From: Cunninghamia lanceolata
Taxonomy: Eukaryota > Streptophyta > Pinopsida > Cupressales > Cupressaceae
DNA: 64,000 nucleotides
Direction: 5' to 3'
Assembly (NCBI GenBank): GCA_027924645.1
Contig: BSBN01000213.1
Span: 36,148,501 to 36,212,500 of the forward strand
The position numbers and the translations under genes were made by a program. This document shows, in pieces, positions 11,205 through 24,100 of this stretch. Below the pieces are notes generated by a model that saw only the letters and a list, made by a program, of their open reading frames with translations, did no database searches and was not told the DNA's origin. The first letter of the stretch is position 1. Each line of letters starts with the position of its first letter.

Positions 11205-13004
11205 GATTTTCCTAGCTTGTAACCTTGTTGTTGGTATACAAAGAAATGACCTAGGTAGATGGTATGAAACTTGGGGATGGGTGGATTATGAGTATGATTT
11301 GATGTTTGGGGGATGAGTGTAGGATATGGTTTGCATTTGGAAATGTTTTAGGTTTGGACTTTGATGATGATTTGTTAGGATTTTGGACCAAAATGATGAT
11401 GAAAGATACTTGATATGGGACATGATATTTGGATAAAACTAAAAAAAGGTCTAAATAAATCTAGATCTTTTTGTGGATGACAAGGATTTTATCATTTATT
11501 ACTTAGGGTAGACAACAGCCTAAGCAATGATAGGATAAAAGATTATATTACTTGGGGTAGACAAGATTCCAAGAAAAATAGGATAGGACTTAGTAACTTA
11601 AGAGTATTCAAGGCTCCTAAGTTAATTTATGAAAAGGGCTAACTTAACACACTACTTGAGATAGACAAGTTCTCAAGAAAAATGCAAGTTAGGGATAGAG
11701 GATGAAAAGATCTAGATTCAACTCTAACGAATTTTTGATTTTTAATTTAGGATAGGTTAGATAGATTGATTGAAGGTCCAAATGGATGATAATGGCTAGG
11801 TAGGATCAAAGTTTCAAATATAGACACAAATCCAAGTCCAACATGAGGAGGATGACAATGATTAAAAAGATAAAAGGTTGGGTTATGGAGATGAGGTAAG
11901 GTTTGGAGATGTCTTTGAAGGTGGATGATAGTGGCTGATAGCAGGTCAGTTTGTAGTTTCCTATACCAAGATCATGATCTCAGGATAGTCTAGTTTGCTA
12001 TTGCAAGTTTGGGTGATTGCCTAAACGATTACTCAACAAAAGCCTTGAGTTACAGTCAAAAGCACAATGTTACAATCAAATGCACATCATTACATGTAAA
12101 AGCGTGTGGTTATAGTCAAAAGAACAAAGACAAGATTGAAAGAGTTGATTTATGGAAAAATACACTAAAGCGTAGGTGAAGGCACTAAACTACAGTCAAA
12201 TGCGTGATTCTGTAGGTTTACTAGTGTTTGTGAAATTTGGCAAGAGATGAACACACAATAAAACACAATGGCTGACTTGACTTCAAGGTAAAAAGGGTGA
12301 ATGGATTTTACTAGTATTTCACATAAAAATAGACCAAGAATATGAGCACATAATTCCTAGAATTAATCAATTAGATTTGACTTCTAATGTGGGCTCAACA
12401 AAATACCATTCCTAGGAGTGCATAGCTAGGGATTGTTGTGTTGCATGGGATCCCTTTCCTTGGAGGCCTTGATGCCTTCCCCAAGGAGCCTCTATATTGA
12501 CTCAAAGGCATACAAGTGAGTAACTTCAGGGTAGATCCACACCCTTGCACCACACTAAAAGATTAGCCAAAAGGTCCTATCTAGGTTCATACAAGATCTA
12601 TAGGAATGTCTCCAATATACACGAGGTATGGGGGCTCAATCCATTAACACTAGCCCATGACCGAAGCAAGAGCTCTAATCATTGTCCATAATCACCCAGG
12701 GCCCCAAAGATGTGCTAACATGATGATGGCTAGATTGGGGTATAACTTTCATTATCCCCCTTTGATATACCACACTGGAACACGTGGTTGAGGTCATCCC
12801 TTGGGGTGATGAAATCACCAAGCAAGCATCCTAAAGGGAAATGTAAATGCTAGATGTTTTTGATCCCCAGGCTTGCACTAGGCACAAGGGCAGAGCATAC
12901 ACACATAAGCACACCTTGGTTTTTAATCTAAACACAAAAAGGAAAATGCAAGACTTTTGATCTCCAAGGTCACACTAAGTGCAAGGAGAGAGCATATGTC
13001 TATA
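11205..13004 (-). other. E3 5' untranslated leader, inner part
   Basis: No sustained reading frame. Contains short degenerate repeats around AAAAGCGT / CAAATGCAC (about 12040-12210) matching the outer leader block at 24460-25230. It ends at CTATA (13000-13004), the left copy of the E4 target duplication. Confidence 0.6.
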
Positions 13005-15041
13005 TGTTGCACATGGGTTGTCATTGATGTCAATAGTGGTATGGAGTGCTACAATATGGAAGAGTGTAAATGATGTCAAAGGGAGATTGCAACAATATGG
13101 TGATCAATGAAGGCATTATAGAATAAGTGATCAAAAGTATTGTGAAGAAAAGAGAAAAGGGATGAATATATGCTCTGTAGCCAACGGAGCATATCAAGAA
13201 AGAAGGAAGAAGGAGATGGATCAGTATCATCTATACAAAAGGAGACGGATTAGTATCATCTATACATGATCATACCATATATTTTGAAGTTCGTGTGTAA
13301 GTTCACAGACTTGATATATTTGTGTTTGAAGTCTGTGTTGAGTATATTTAGGGTCTTGCTAAATGATGATGATATGAACTCATGATACTTACCACATGAT
13401 AAAGAAAGTTGTAAAAGATTGAAGGAAATTGTCTAAGTATAGTACAAGTCTAGGAAGGAGTCACAGACTCACAAGAAGGTACCACATTCTACTGTAGTTG
13501 AAGGTAAGGGTCTACAGATTGGACTAATAGCTAGATAATACACTCAGGTACCTATGTTTCATATTTTAGGTCATAACCTTTACCACAATATGTTTTGGAC
13601 ATAGAAGTGTGAAGACAGTATTGAAATAGGGTAAGTGCAGTCACAGGGAGATAGGAGAATGCCCTGTACTTCTCCACAAATGAAGATATGATGTTGCAGC
13701 CTAGAGGATAGGTAGATATAAGTCAAAGGTATGTGTGCTTCAAGTTTAAAGTGATAATATGTAATGCAACTGCTTCTCTAGAGTCAATTGTGTGAAGACA
13801 TGCCTTGGTGATAATTGAAGTAAGTAGAGGAAGATAGCTGAGGCCACCGTAGTTCATTGTACAATGGTAATTAGCTTCGTTGATTGAGTGACAAGATCAT
13901 AAGGCTGGTTGGTATGCGTTGTTCAAGTTTCAAATTATTCTGTTCACCACAAGTATGGTTTTCATTGTTTTATCTTAAGACTCTGTAAGTAGAGGCTGTC
14001 AAAAACACCAACATGAAATATCCTAAGATGATAAGAGAAGTGTACATGAATGTTTTGCATGTCATATAATATTTAGTATGTGGTCTGTATGATATAAATT
14101 TGTCTCCTCTGGTACCGCTTTGGGTCTAGAGCCAAATACAAGGAAGGATAAGTGTTTACAGATCTGACTTGGTGTATAATAAAGATTTTTTTGTGTGTGG
14201 AGTGTGTGCCATCTTGGAAGAGTGGGCTAAGGTAAATTAGAACTTGATTGTGCTATGTTTTTGAACTGCACTTGATTTCTACTTACCGCATATGTTTTGG
14301 AGTTGACTTTTGTGGCCACTAGACATTCCATGTTATACGTTTCATCTTGGCTGACCAAGGAGAAAGATTTTTGAAACTTGCGAAGGATATAAATGTAAGA
14401 TCAAAGCGTTTGAGTGATATATATTCTGCATTGTGAGAAAACATTGATAATGTGCAAATAAACTTACAATAGAGATAGATATAATGATGAAGTGTGGAAA
14501 GGATCAATTCATGTGAAGTAACATTGTTGCAGAGGTGATTGTAGAAGTTATGATAACTATGAAGAGTTTTTTAAGTTGTTTTGATGTTGTGGAGGTTGGT
14601 ATTGTAGTTGTGAAGAGGTGATATTGTTGTGTAGAAGTTGTAGAGGTCAACAAAAGGTTGGAGTAGTCAATGTCTTGTGGAAGACACTTCTGAGTCAGAT
14701 GAGTTTTGTGTTACAAAGGTTATAGAACCATTGTACAAAAGTTGTAAGTGATGTATCTGATCAAGGAGTTGCATCTTCCTTCGGGTTATATCCCATAAAT
14801 GATAGTGTAATCTTGTTTTATTTGTGAGGCTAGATTTAGACAGTAGATCCAAGCAGCTTTCTCACCATGGTTTTTCCCTTCTAGGGTTTTCCACGTACAT
14901 ATGATGTTATGGTTGTATGCTCCTGTGTTCTTTTGTTTCTCATGCTTTAAATGTTGTCATTAATTTGAATATTGATGGAAGAAAAAGAATTTGATTAAGT
15001 TCTGATTCACCCCCCCTCTCAGTACTTTTGTGTGTTCAACA
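13005..15041 (+). repeat. E4 5' LTR
   Basis: 2,037 bp, TGTTGCAC...TTCAACA. Carries the TTGTCATTGATGTCAA box close to its start and the CCATGG...CCACG box at ~14866-14902. A by-eye comparison of about 210 bases with the 3' LTR shows roughly 18 differences. No convincing long ORF lies in it. Confidence 0.9.
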
Positions 15042-15043
15042 AT

Positions 15044-15055
15044 TGGTATCAGAGC
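15044..15055 (+). other. E4 primer-binding site
   Basis: TGGTATCAGAGC two bases after the LTR is the standard copia primer site, complementary to the 3' end of initiator methionine tRNA. It is unmutated. Confidence 0.9.
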
Positions 15056-16159
15056 TAAGTTCCTTGAATACAGTCTAATAGTTGAGGTAGATCCTAGAGT
15101 GGAACACATGGGAATTGAAGTATTGGTTAATGGAAAGAATCCTCCAGAAGATGATATAGACATGACAGCCTATAATCTAAAAGAATATGTAGTTAGTTAC
15201 GAAGGAGATCTTATTTCTGCCTTAGAATATCTGGATGCAGCAAGGAGTGAAAATGAAGAATATAAATCAAACTCAAAGAATCAAAAGAAGCAATTGTTAA
15301 ATTGAAAGTTCAAGTTGAAGAAGGTAAGAAGGTTGCAGATTGTTTGAATGTTAAGCTCAATGACAAATCAGTTGAATGCTCCAAACTTGAAGAAGAAATT
15401 GTCTTTCTGAGGGAAGAATTGGAGAAAGCAAAGGATCAGATAGACAAAGGTCTAAAAATGAAGAAAATCACCAATATCCTTGATGAGATAATCAGCAGTC
15501 AAAGACCTCTAAAGAACAAAGGTGGTATTGGATTTGAGAAAAGTCAGAATCCTAAAACAAATATACTTAAAGACATGTTTCAAATGAGAAAGGAAGAGTC
15601 CTACACTCAAGACTCTGAGGATACTGAAGATGAGGAGTAGGAGTTGGATGATGATGACTTCATATAGGTTAGAAATCATAATAAAGTTCTCAAGATATCT
15701 CCTCCTAAACAAGCTGCTAATCCTGGGTTCTCTTAATCCTTTTATGGTTATTGTTATTCTTGCAATAAGTCTGATCATAAGGCTATTGGTTGTAGAACTA
15801 AGGCTAGAATAAATGATAACATGAGGAAGAATTCATATGTGCCTCCAAAATATGATGTTGTGATCTCTCATTCCTTCTATGGCTATTGTTATGCATGCAA
15901 TAAGTTTGGTCACAGGGATGTTGAGTGTAGAACTAAAGTAATGAGAAATGGTGTGGGTCTGAAATATAATGTTATTTGCTACAAGTGCAACAACTTTGGG
16001 CATAAAGCAAGATTCTGCAAGAGTGGTTCTATGAAATCACTTGTTCAGCACAAGAAGATAGAGAAAATTGTGACCAAAAGAAGGAAATGGCAAAGATATG
16101 GAGAAGGAAGACAAGACAAGATGATGAGAAGGAAGAATCTGTGCTTCTGCCTAGTGTAA
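15045..16159 (+). pseudogene. gag: E4 gag, C-terminal half with three zinc knuckles
   Basis: Frames 15056-15305 and 15302-15640 encode a charged coiled-coil region ending in the ILDEIISSQRPLKNKGGIGF type motif seen before the zinc knuckles of Sirevirus-like copia Gag. After stops (TAG at ~15638, others near 15664 and 15734) come three CCHC-like units: CYSCNKSDHKAIGC (~15755), CYACNKFGHRDVEC (~15890) and CYKCNNFGHKARFC (~15980). The first two share a repeated FYGYCY.CNK context, so one looks like a tandem copy of the other; in the first the Gly before His is replaced. The N-terminal capsid half is missing and no protease follows. It would be the RNA-binding part of the particle protein. Confidence 0.75.
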
Positions 16160-16685
16160 ATGACTTCATTGTTGATTGAGATATGGCATAGGATCAGGGG
16201 GAGCTAATCAGGGCATATATATTCTTTCCCCCTGAATATTTATGGCTTCTACAAATGGAAGGCATGCACACAGATGAATTGGAATGAAATCAGCTAGTGA
16301 AGATGTTTATGAGGTAAAATGGTTTCTTTTCCCTAAATTTATGGAGCAAAATATTATGATGTGGAAGGTTACGGAAGGTTCTTGAGTCTCTATGAGTTCA
16401 CAGAGCAATCCGATAATAGTTTACCTAACTGGCCAAAAATGCATCAATGAGGAATGTTAGGGAAAAATTGAAAAGTACTTATGCTTCCTCTGAATGATCA
16501 AATATCATTCGAAGACAAATCTTTTGCATTTAGAGCTAAGGAGAGAAGAAGACTTTTAGATCACTTGGCGAATTGAGCTAAAAAAGAATTCTGGATTCTG
16601 AGCACTCAAAGTTGGAATCCTAGCAGAACAAAGGTATTTATCAGATCTACTAAAACCCTAGTTTTTGAATTAAAATAAACTTGAT
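16160..16685 (+). other. E4 spacer between gag and extra ORF
   Basis: About 525 bases without a reading frame where pol would be expected. Contains an isolated purine run (GGATCAGGGGGAG near 16190) similar to a copia polypurine tract, and AAACCCTAG just before the next ORF. It could mark the join left when pol was lost. Confidence 0.4.
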
Positions 16686-17048
16686 ATGGTGAATCCACAA
16701 GTAGTTGATATCTCTAAAAAACCTAGACCAAAATACAAGAAGTATCCATTCAAAGCAATGGAGGTAGCTAGGGATGGAGCTTTCTCAAATATTCTGGCAT
16801 ATGTTGTATACATTGAAGATGTTAGAATTTACATTCACTCTAAGATGGATGAAATTGATCATATGAAGTTTAAGGAGCATAGAGATCAACTCCTAGATGA
16901 TGATGTCAATTACAAACCAGAATTTACAAATGTGGGGACCAAGCGTCTAGACATTTGGAAGGATTTTCCTAATCTTTGTGATGAGCATGAATGGGTTAGA
17001 TACATTCTGAGTAGGATTCATGATGATTTTATGTTTCTGGATAAACCA
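16686..17048 (+). pseudogene. E4 extra ORF, first part
   Basis: Opens with ATG at 16686 and runs 121 codons without a stop until the solo LTR interrupts it at 17049. The N-terminus is basic (KKPRPKYKKYPFK) and is followed by mixed helical sequence rich in Asp, His and Ile. No family was recognised. After the LTR and one copy of its target duplication are set aside, the phase continues exactly with the sequence from 18062, showing that 16686-17048 and 18062-21034 are one former gene of about 3.3 kb. Its place, after gag and before the 3' LTR, is where Sireviruses and Athila elements keep an additional ORF; equivalence is inference. Confidence 0.65.
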
Positions 17049-18056
17049 TGTTAAGAAAAGTGTCTCGACCTTGCAACTTCAAAAGGTTACTATTCTTACC
17101 AGTTTTGGTCTTTTTGAATACCCTTTATCTTGAAGAATGATCTAGAACTTTCAAAGTTTCCAAAAGGGATAAAATGGTGGGACTTACTATTTTTAGTAAG
17201 TTTACATTTGACCTCGGATTGACCTAAAATTTTCCCAGAAGGTGTGGAATAGCTAAGTAAACATCTCGGATGAGTTTTGACTCAAGATCATAGCTGGATT
17301 GTGAGATATTAAAGTTTCTATTTTTTGAAACTATTGAAAAAAGTTTTGAACTCAATTGTTGTAATCGAAACTTCTCTAAATTTCTCAAAATTTGTCATAA
17401 CCGGTGAAGTCAATTATAGCGTGATATATCTCTTCATGAGATTTTTGACACATTAAACGGTTCGTCAATCAAACACCCGGATCAAAAGTTATGACCTCCA
17501 GAAGTTGGACCTCCTATTTTTGGGAAATGTAAAAATGTGTTGGACACATAAAAGAGCTATAAAGGGGAGAGCTACATGTGTTGGTGTGTGGTTTGGCATA
17601 TCACAAGGCATATTTGATTGGAGATAATTTGGGTGCCACTTTTGGGTGGTTTTGGCTCATGGTTTTGTAATTACATGTAACAGTTTACTATATTGTATCT
17701 CCTATTTATCAGGAGTTAGAGATGGAGGTTGTGTGTAAGAATCTTATAGATGTCGAGTTACCTCCTAGATCTTTGGTTGGATATACTCTTGTAAAAGCTT
17801 GCTCTGCAAGTATATTGTAATCTTCTTGATTCGTGAATAATATATCGGGTGGCTTTGGAGTGTGGGGTTTTTTATCTAAAAGAGTTTTCCCCACGTATAT
17901 CTTGTGTTGTGATTTTTGTGTTTGCATTTGGAAGTTGTTGTTATCTTTCTTAATGTGCATCTTAATTTGTAACTGTAAAAGTAAAAATTTGCATAAATCT
18001 TTCCTCAGTAGATTGATCAATGTAGGAAGCATTTCTTCATACCTTGCTTCCTTTCA
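17049..18056 (+). mobile_element. Solo LTR inserted in the E4 extra ORF (AACCA duplication)
   Basis: Starts TGTTAAGAAAAG and ends CCTTTCA, flanked by AACCA at 17044-17048 and 18057-18061. Near its end it carries a variant of the GTGG...CCACGTATATC box found in the copia LTRs here (about 17858-17900). No internal region. It belongs to a family different from E2, E4 and E10. Confidence 0.85.
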
Positions 18057-21034
18057 AACCACATTGAATCACCAAAGATGCAATCAGAGCACTAACCAAG
18101 CTATGCTCCACCGAACCTATGTTGGTGATGAAGTACATTAAGAATGAGAAGGTCATTGAACTAACAGGAGAAAAATTTGATAAGAGGACCTTGACAGTGA
18201 ATGGTATAACTAATCCAGGTGTTAGATATGCTACTATGGGGATAGCATATAAAGTCCACTATACAAACATAAAGGATTTTTCCAGTGGTACAACAATCCA
18301 CACTACTTACCAAATGGTTAAAGAAGGCAAAGGCTTTGACCTCTGTGAAGTTATGAGGGAACAACTTTTGGAAAACCTAAGAAGAACAAAGGAGATTGGG
18401 TATAACTTCAGGTATGGTACCTTGATCATCTACCTTGCACTCTATTTCATGAATGACTTACCTGGTTTGAGAGGAAAGATCTAGCAACAAAATGTTTCTG
18501 TTGTAGCACAAATTAAAAGGCATATAAAGAGTTTCAGTGATCTTAATCACTACAAACAAATGTACTAGGGTTTCTTTAAAAACCTACAAACCAGCATGCA
18601 ACCAAGAGATAGAATCCTAGTAAGCATTGTAAGGAAGTATGAAGGAAAAATTACCTTCTTGGTTGATAAGGACTTTACCTATATGGAAGCAGTTGAGCCT
18701 AGGACTGTTTGGATTCCCAGATTACAATATGAGGTCTTAGCTGAAGATATAATGCCTATGTTGATATTTTTCTCAACAAACCCAAGGATACATCTACTAA
18801 GAGGTTTGGGACTTATGATGAAATCATGAACAAGATGCACAAAAAAAATGTAGAAGAGCATCTAGAGAAGAATAAAGGTGGATTGCATAAGAAATGGGGA
18901 ATTTCATCTGAATCAACCTCTGAAGCCCCTGTAGAGGAAACATAACATGCTTTTGTTGTTCTGCTTGTTGTACAAGGACCAATAAGGACTAGCAGATCTA
19001 CTTTTTCTACTATGAATAAACCATATCCCTCTAGATCAACTCAAACTATCTCAACCAGGAGAAGAGTTGCATCTGAAATGTTGACTCAGATAAAGGCAAG
19101 TGAAAATAAGTAACCAAGGCAAAAGAAGCCTGCTAAAAGAAAGAAATCCAAGATTGAGGAAATAGAAGAGAGTGAAGAAGCAGGAGAGGAAGGCATCTCT
19201 CAGCCTAAGAAGAAAGAGAAGAAGTCCAAGAAAGATCCTTCAGTGGTGTTTGAACACACACCTTTACAATTAGATTGTATCTTCAATGGAATTGTACATT
19301 ATGGCATTGTAAAGAATACTACAGATTTATATCTGGATGTGACTCTTGAAGATCAGAAGAAACATTGAAAATGCCATTGTAATGTATATGCTCAAATTTG
19401 ATGTCCCCTTGAATGATATTATTGAGCAGGTTCTGGAAAGCCTTGCTGATGTTCTAAGGCAAAGAAGAGAAAAAGTTGTTCAAATAGATGATGAACTGAG
19501 ACAATAATCCCTTGATAAGGCTGGATCCTCCTTGTCAGAAGATGAATAAGATAAATTAGCCCAAATGCAGGCTTAGGAGTTGAGAACAAAGCAAAGGGTG
19601 GATGCTTTTATGAGCATGGAAGGAGATAAAAATAAAATTTAGAAAGAAACTGAAGAATTGATGAACAAGATACTTGAAGGTATGAAAGTTGCTAAGAATG
19701 TGGAGCAGCCACATGTTTCTCCATCACACAGTGCACTATCTCCTCCGCATGACTCACATTAGCAAAATCCTCAAGAAGGAAAAGTAGAGCATGCAACACA
19801 AGATGAAGAACAAGTTGATCATGGTGAAGGAAATGCCTCACCTAATCATAATGTTGTGAATGATAACCCTCCTCCGGAGAACACTGATCAACAGAGTAAT
19901 CCTGAATAGCATGAGGAGCAAGTTAATGTTGACATAGGAGAGGGCTAAGAAAAAGAATAGGACACTTCTTCCTCCTCATCTTCAGTTGACTCAATTAAGT
20001 TCTTAGCTCAACAGATGCAAATACAACTAGTAGTTACTCCACAACTATTACAGTTGTCTATGCTAGATGGACAAGTTAACTTGTTTGGAATATATCCCAT
20101 TCAAAAGATACAACTGAGAGACATGCTCCAGTCCACTGCAAGACAAGAGATTCTGCAGCTACAAGTGGAAGGAGTTGAAGTATTGGAAGAGGCAATCAAG
20201 ATAATATAGGAAGAATTTCTTGGGGCAAAAAGAGATCCATCCTTGCCACCTACTCAGCAAATGAAGCTTGTGATAAAGTCTTTTAAGGCTCATTCATCTT
20301 ACCTTGAGAAGCAAGCTAAGCTGAAGATAACTAAGAAGATAAATAATAAAAGATTAGTTGATGCCTCTGCTAGATGTGCTAAGGCACACAATAATTTGTA
20401 AGAAAATGTGAAAAATATTAAAAAATGCATAGAGGATGCTAAAGTTTTTGTATCAATTTTGTTTGAACTAGTCTACAACTACTAAAAGCATAAAAGATCA
20501 TGCTAACTCTATTGTTTCATAGCTAATTCAAGTGGCCAAGGTATATGATCCTTTGAAAGATAAAGATGGAACCATTAGGGCCCAAATAGAAAATCTCCAT
20601 ACTCAGTTGAAGCAGCTCTTGGATCAAAGGGAGCAGGTAAATAATGAAATTGGACAATTGAGAGAAGTAGTGAGTAAGAAGCTAGCAGTTTTGACTGGCA
20701 TTCTGATAGAAGCTAAAAATGTTGCACAAAAAGTGAAGATGCCAGCTACTCAGGAGGAAGCAGAAGATTTGTACATTCAGTTTGAAAGTCAACTGCACAT
20801 CTTATCTTCTACAAAGAAGAACTGGGACACTACACTTTCCCAGTTGAAGGTGATCTATAAGAATGTTCTACCTTCCAAGTAAACAAATTTTGATGATTTT
20901 TTAGATATGTGGAGAATAAGTTAGGAGAAATAAGTGACAAGCACTCTATATTTATCATCCATGTATATCTTAAGGAAAATGAAGAACTAGTTTTTGCTAA
21001 CTTCAGTTTTGAAGAGATAGAGACTACTCCTTAG
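18057..21034 (+). pseudogene. E4 extra ORF, remainder: charged, coiled-coil C-terminus
   Basis: Continues the frame of 16686-17048 from 18062. Readable pieces: 18062-18829 (stops at 18065, 18482 and ~18567, then a shift near 18775), a Lys/Glu-rich segment at ~19100-19260 (KKPAKRKKSK, KKKEKKSKK), an Asp/Pro/Asn/Ser-rich middle (19700-19990), a helical Gln/Leu-rich stretch (20015-20209), and 20532-20882, a strongly predicted coiled coil. A final piece in another frame (~20930-21034) ends with TAG directly at a GGGGGAG run. Most stops follow Gln-like contexts. No transmembrane segment or enzymatic motif was seen. Function unknown; nuclear or structural roles would be speculation. Confidence 0.55.
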
Positions 21035-21195
21035 GGGGAGTTGATTGATAAAAAGTGATAAGAAATATTTAGACAGGGGTCGCCTGCTTGTTTTTACCGG
21101 AATAGAGGAAGACCACTAGTCCTTTACCATTGATGTCAAAGGGGGAGAAATATGCATATGAGGTCAAGTGTTGCCATCAATGACAAGGGGGGGAT
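21032..21195 (+). other. E4 polypurine tracts before the 3' LTR
   Basis: Three purine runs occur here: near 21034 (GGGGGAG), near 21136 (AAAGGGGGAGAAA) and at 21185-21194 (AAGGGGGGGA), the last immediately before the LTR start and therefore the likely plus-strand primer. The sequence before the last two includes CATTGATGTCAA and GCCATCAATGACAA, an inverted pair shared with E10. Confidence 0.7.
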
Positions 21196-24100
21196 TGTTG
21201 CACATGGGTTGTCATTGATATCAATAGTGGTATGGAGTGTTGTAGTATGGAAGAGTGTAAATGATGTCAAAGGGAGATTGCAGCACTATGGTGATCAATG
21301 AAGACATTATAGAATAAGTGATCAGAAGTATTGTGAATCAAAGAGCAAATGGATGAGTATATGCTCTGCATCCAAAGGATCAGATCAAGAAAGAAGGTAA
21401 AAGGAGATTGATCAGTATCATTTGTACAGAAGGAGATGGATCAGTATCATCTATACACAATCATACCATATCTTCTGAAGTTCATGTGTAAGTTCACAGC
21501 CTTGATATATTTATGTTTGAAATATGTGTTGAGTAAAGTTGGGGTCTTGCTAAATGATGATGATATGAACTCATGATACATACTGCATGATAAAGAAAGT
21601 TGTAAAAGATTAAAGAAAATTGTCTTAGTACAAGTCTAGGAAGAAGTCAAACTCAAAATAAGTTACTGCATTCTACCGCAATTGAAGGTAAGGGTCTATA
21701 GATTGGACTAATGGATAGACATTACACTCAGATACCTATGTTTTAGATTTAAGGTCATAACATTTTCCGCAAGATGTTTTGGAGACAGAAGTGTGAAGAC
21801 AATTTTGAAATAGGGTAAGTGCAGTCACAGGGAGACAAGAGAATGGTCCACACTTCTCAACAAATGAAGATATGATGTTGCGGCCTGGAGGATAGGTAGA
21901 TATAAGTCAAAGGTATGTGTGCTTCAAGTTTTAGGTGATAATATGTATTGCAACTGCTTCTCCAGAGTTAGTTATGTGAAGACATGCCTTGGTGCTAATT
22001 GAAGTAAGTAGAGGAAGATAGTTGAGGCCACTATAGTTCACCACACAATGGTAATTAGATTTGCTAATTGAGTGACAAGATCATAAGGCTGGTTGGTATG
22101 TGTTGTTCAAGGTTCAAATGATTGTGTTTGCCACAAGTACAATTTTCATTATTTTATCTTACGACTGTATAAGCAGAGATTGTGAAGGACACCGACATCA
22201 AATATCAAGTGTTTGCACCAGCATGAAATATCTTGAGATGATAAGAGAAGTGTACATGAATGTTTTACAAGTCATATAATATTTAGTATGTGGTTCGCAT
22301 GATATAATTGTGTCTCCTTTGGTACCTCTTTGGGTCTGGAACCAAATACAAGGAAGGATAAGTGTTTGCGGAGCTGACTTGATGTATAATAAAGATTTTT
22401 TTGTGTGTGTGGAGTGTGCCCTAGGTTGGAAGAGTGGGCTAGGGTAAATTAGACCCTGATTATGCTTAGTTTTTGAACCACACTTGATTTCTACTTACCA
22501 CATATATTTTGGAGCTGACTGTTGTGGCCACTACACATTCCATGTTATACATCTCATCTTAGCTGACCAAGGAGAAAGATTTTTGAAACTTGCAGAGGAT
22601 ATAATTGTAAGATCAAAGTGGTTGAGTGATATATATTGTGCATTGTGAGTAACCATTGATAATGTGCAAATAAACTTACCACAGAGACAAATATAATGAT
22701 GAAGTGTGGAAAGGATCAATTCACGTGAAGTAATATTGTTGTGGAGGTGATTGTAGAAGTTGTGATAACTAAGAAGAGTTTTTGAAGTTGTTTTGATGTT
22801 GCGGAGGTTGGTATTGTAGTTGTGAAGAGGTGAGATTATTGTACAGAAGTTGTAGAGGTCAGCAAAAGGTTGGAGCAGTCAGTGTCTTGTGGAAGACACT
22901 TCTGAGTCAAATGAGTTTTGTGTTACATAGGTTGTAGAATCATTGTGTAAAAGTTGTAAGTGATACATATCTGATCAGGGAGTTGTAGCTGGGGAAAAGC
23001 ACAAAATTGTGTCACACTTTCAACCAACTTATCAGCACAAGTGAATTTAATTATTTCTAACTAAAAATCAATTTTGGTCAAACATATGATCTTGTAAGAT
23101 TCATTCTAGCTAAGTTAGATATGTCCACAACTTTTCCAACTAAATTGTTGGCTAAATGCATATGTAGCACCACAATGAGGCCAATTTACCAAAAAAATAA
23201 AATTATTTGAAAAACTTGATATTTCAACAACTTCTACTCGTGTAAATAGCATTTTTTTAAAAATATAAAAATACCCTTTCGTAGATCTATAAGTTTAGTT
23301 TTCAAAAATATATATTTTAATAGTTTAATTATTATTTATATTTTCCTTTATATTTTTACTAAAAGTAGGTTATCAGCACAAAACATTAGGTCAATTACCA
23401 TGTCAAGGAAAAATAGTAAAACTTATCAAAAAAAATTGAAAAAAATATGATGCACTAGATAAAAGAATCTATATCAAGATGGTATAAGTTTTTTTTCTAT
23501 TTTAGATAAATAGTTAATATGAAAGTTGACGTCGAATAGAAACAACTATGTTTTAATACACACACATTTTAATATTTATTTAAAAATATATATTTATCAA
23601 AATTAGAAAAAATATATCCATGCACTAAAGTTTCAAATTATAAATACACACAAAAAAGTTGAAGAAAATAAAATAAAATTTACTATATAAAGATTGACGT
23701 CTCATGTAACTTCATTTTTCAGCATTTTATCAGCAACTAAATTACAATGTCAATTTATTACAAACTATATTCAAATAATTTTTTAATTTTTTCAAAAAAA
23801 TACAAACATAAAATATACTAAAAAATAAATATTTTATTAGTTTACATCATTTCAAAATTCAAAACATATATGTCACTTTTTAATGATTCAAGTTTAAAAG
23901 TTGGATTAGTGTTGGTTGTTTCCTTTATAAAAGTGTGACACAGAGCTTTGTACTTTTACCCAGCTTGCTTTGGGTTGTAGCCCATAAATGATAGTTTAAT
24001 CTTGTTTTATTTGTGAGGCTAGATTTGGACAATAGATCCAAGCAGCTTGCTCATCGTGGTTTTCCCTTCTAGGGTTTTCCATGTATATCTGGTGTTATGG

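Noticed and set aside
15044..15055. A tRNA gene fragment
   Set aside because: The match to the tRNA end is only the primer-binding site length and sits beside an LTR.
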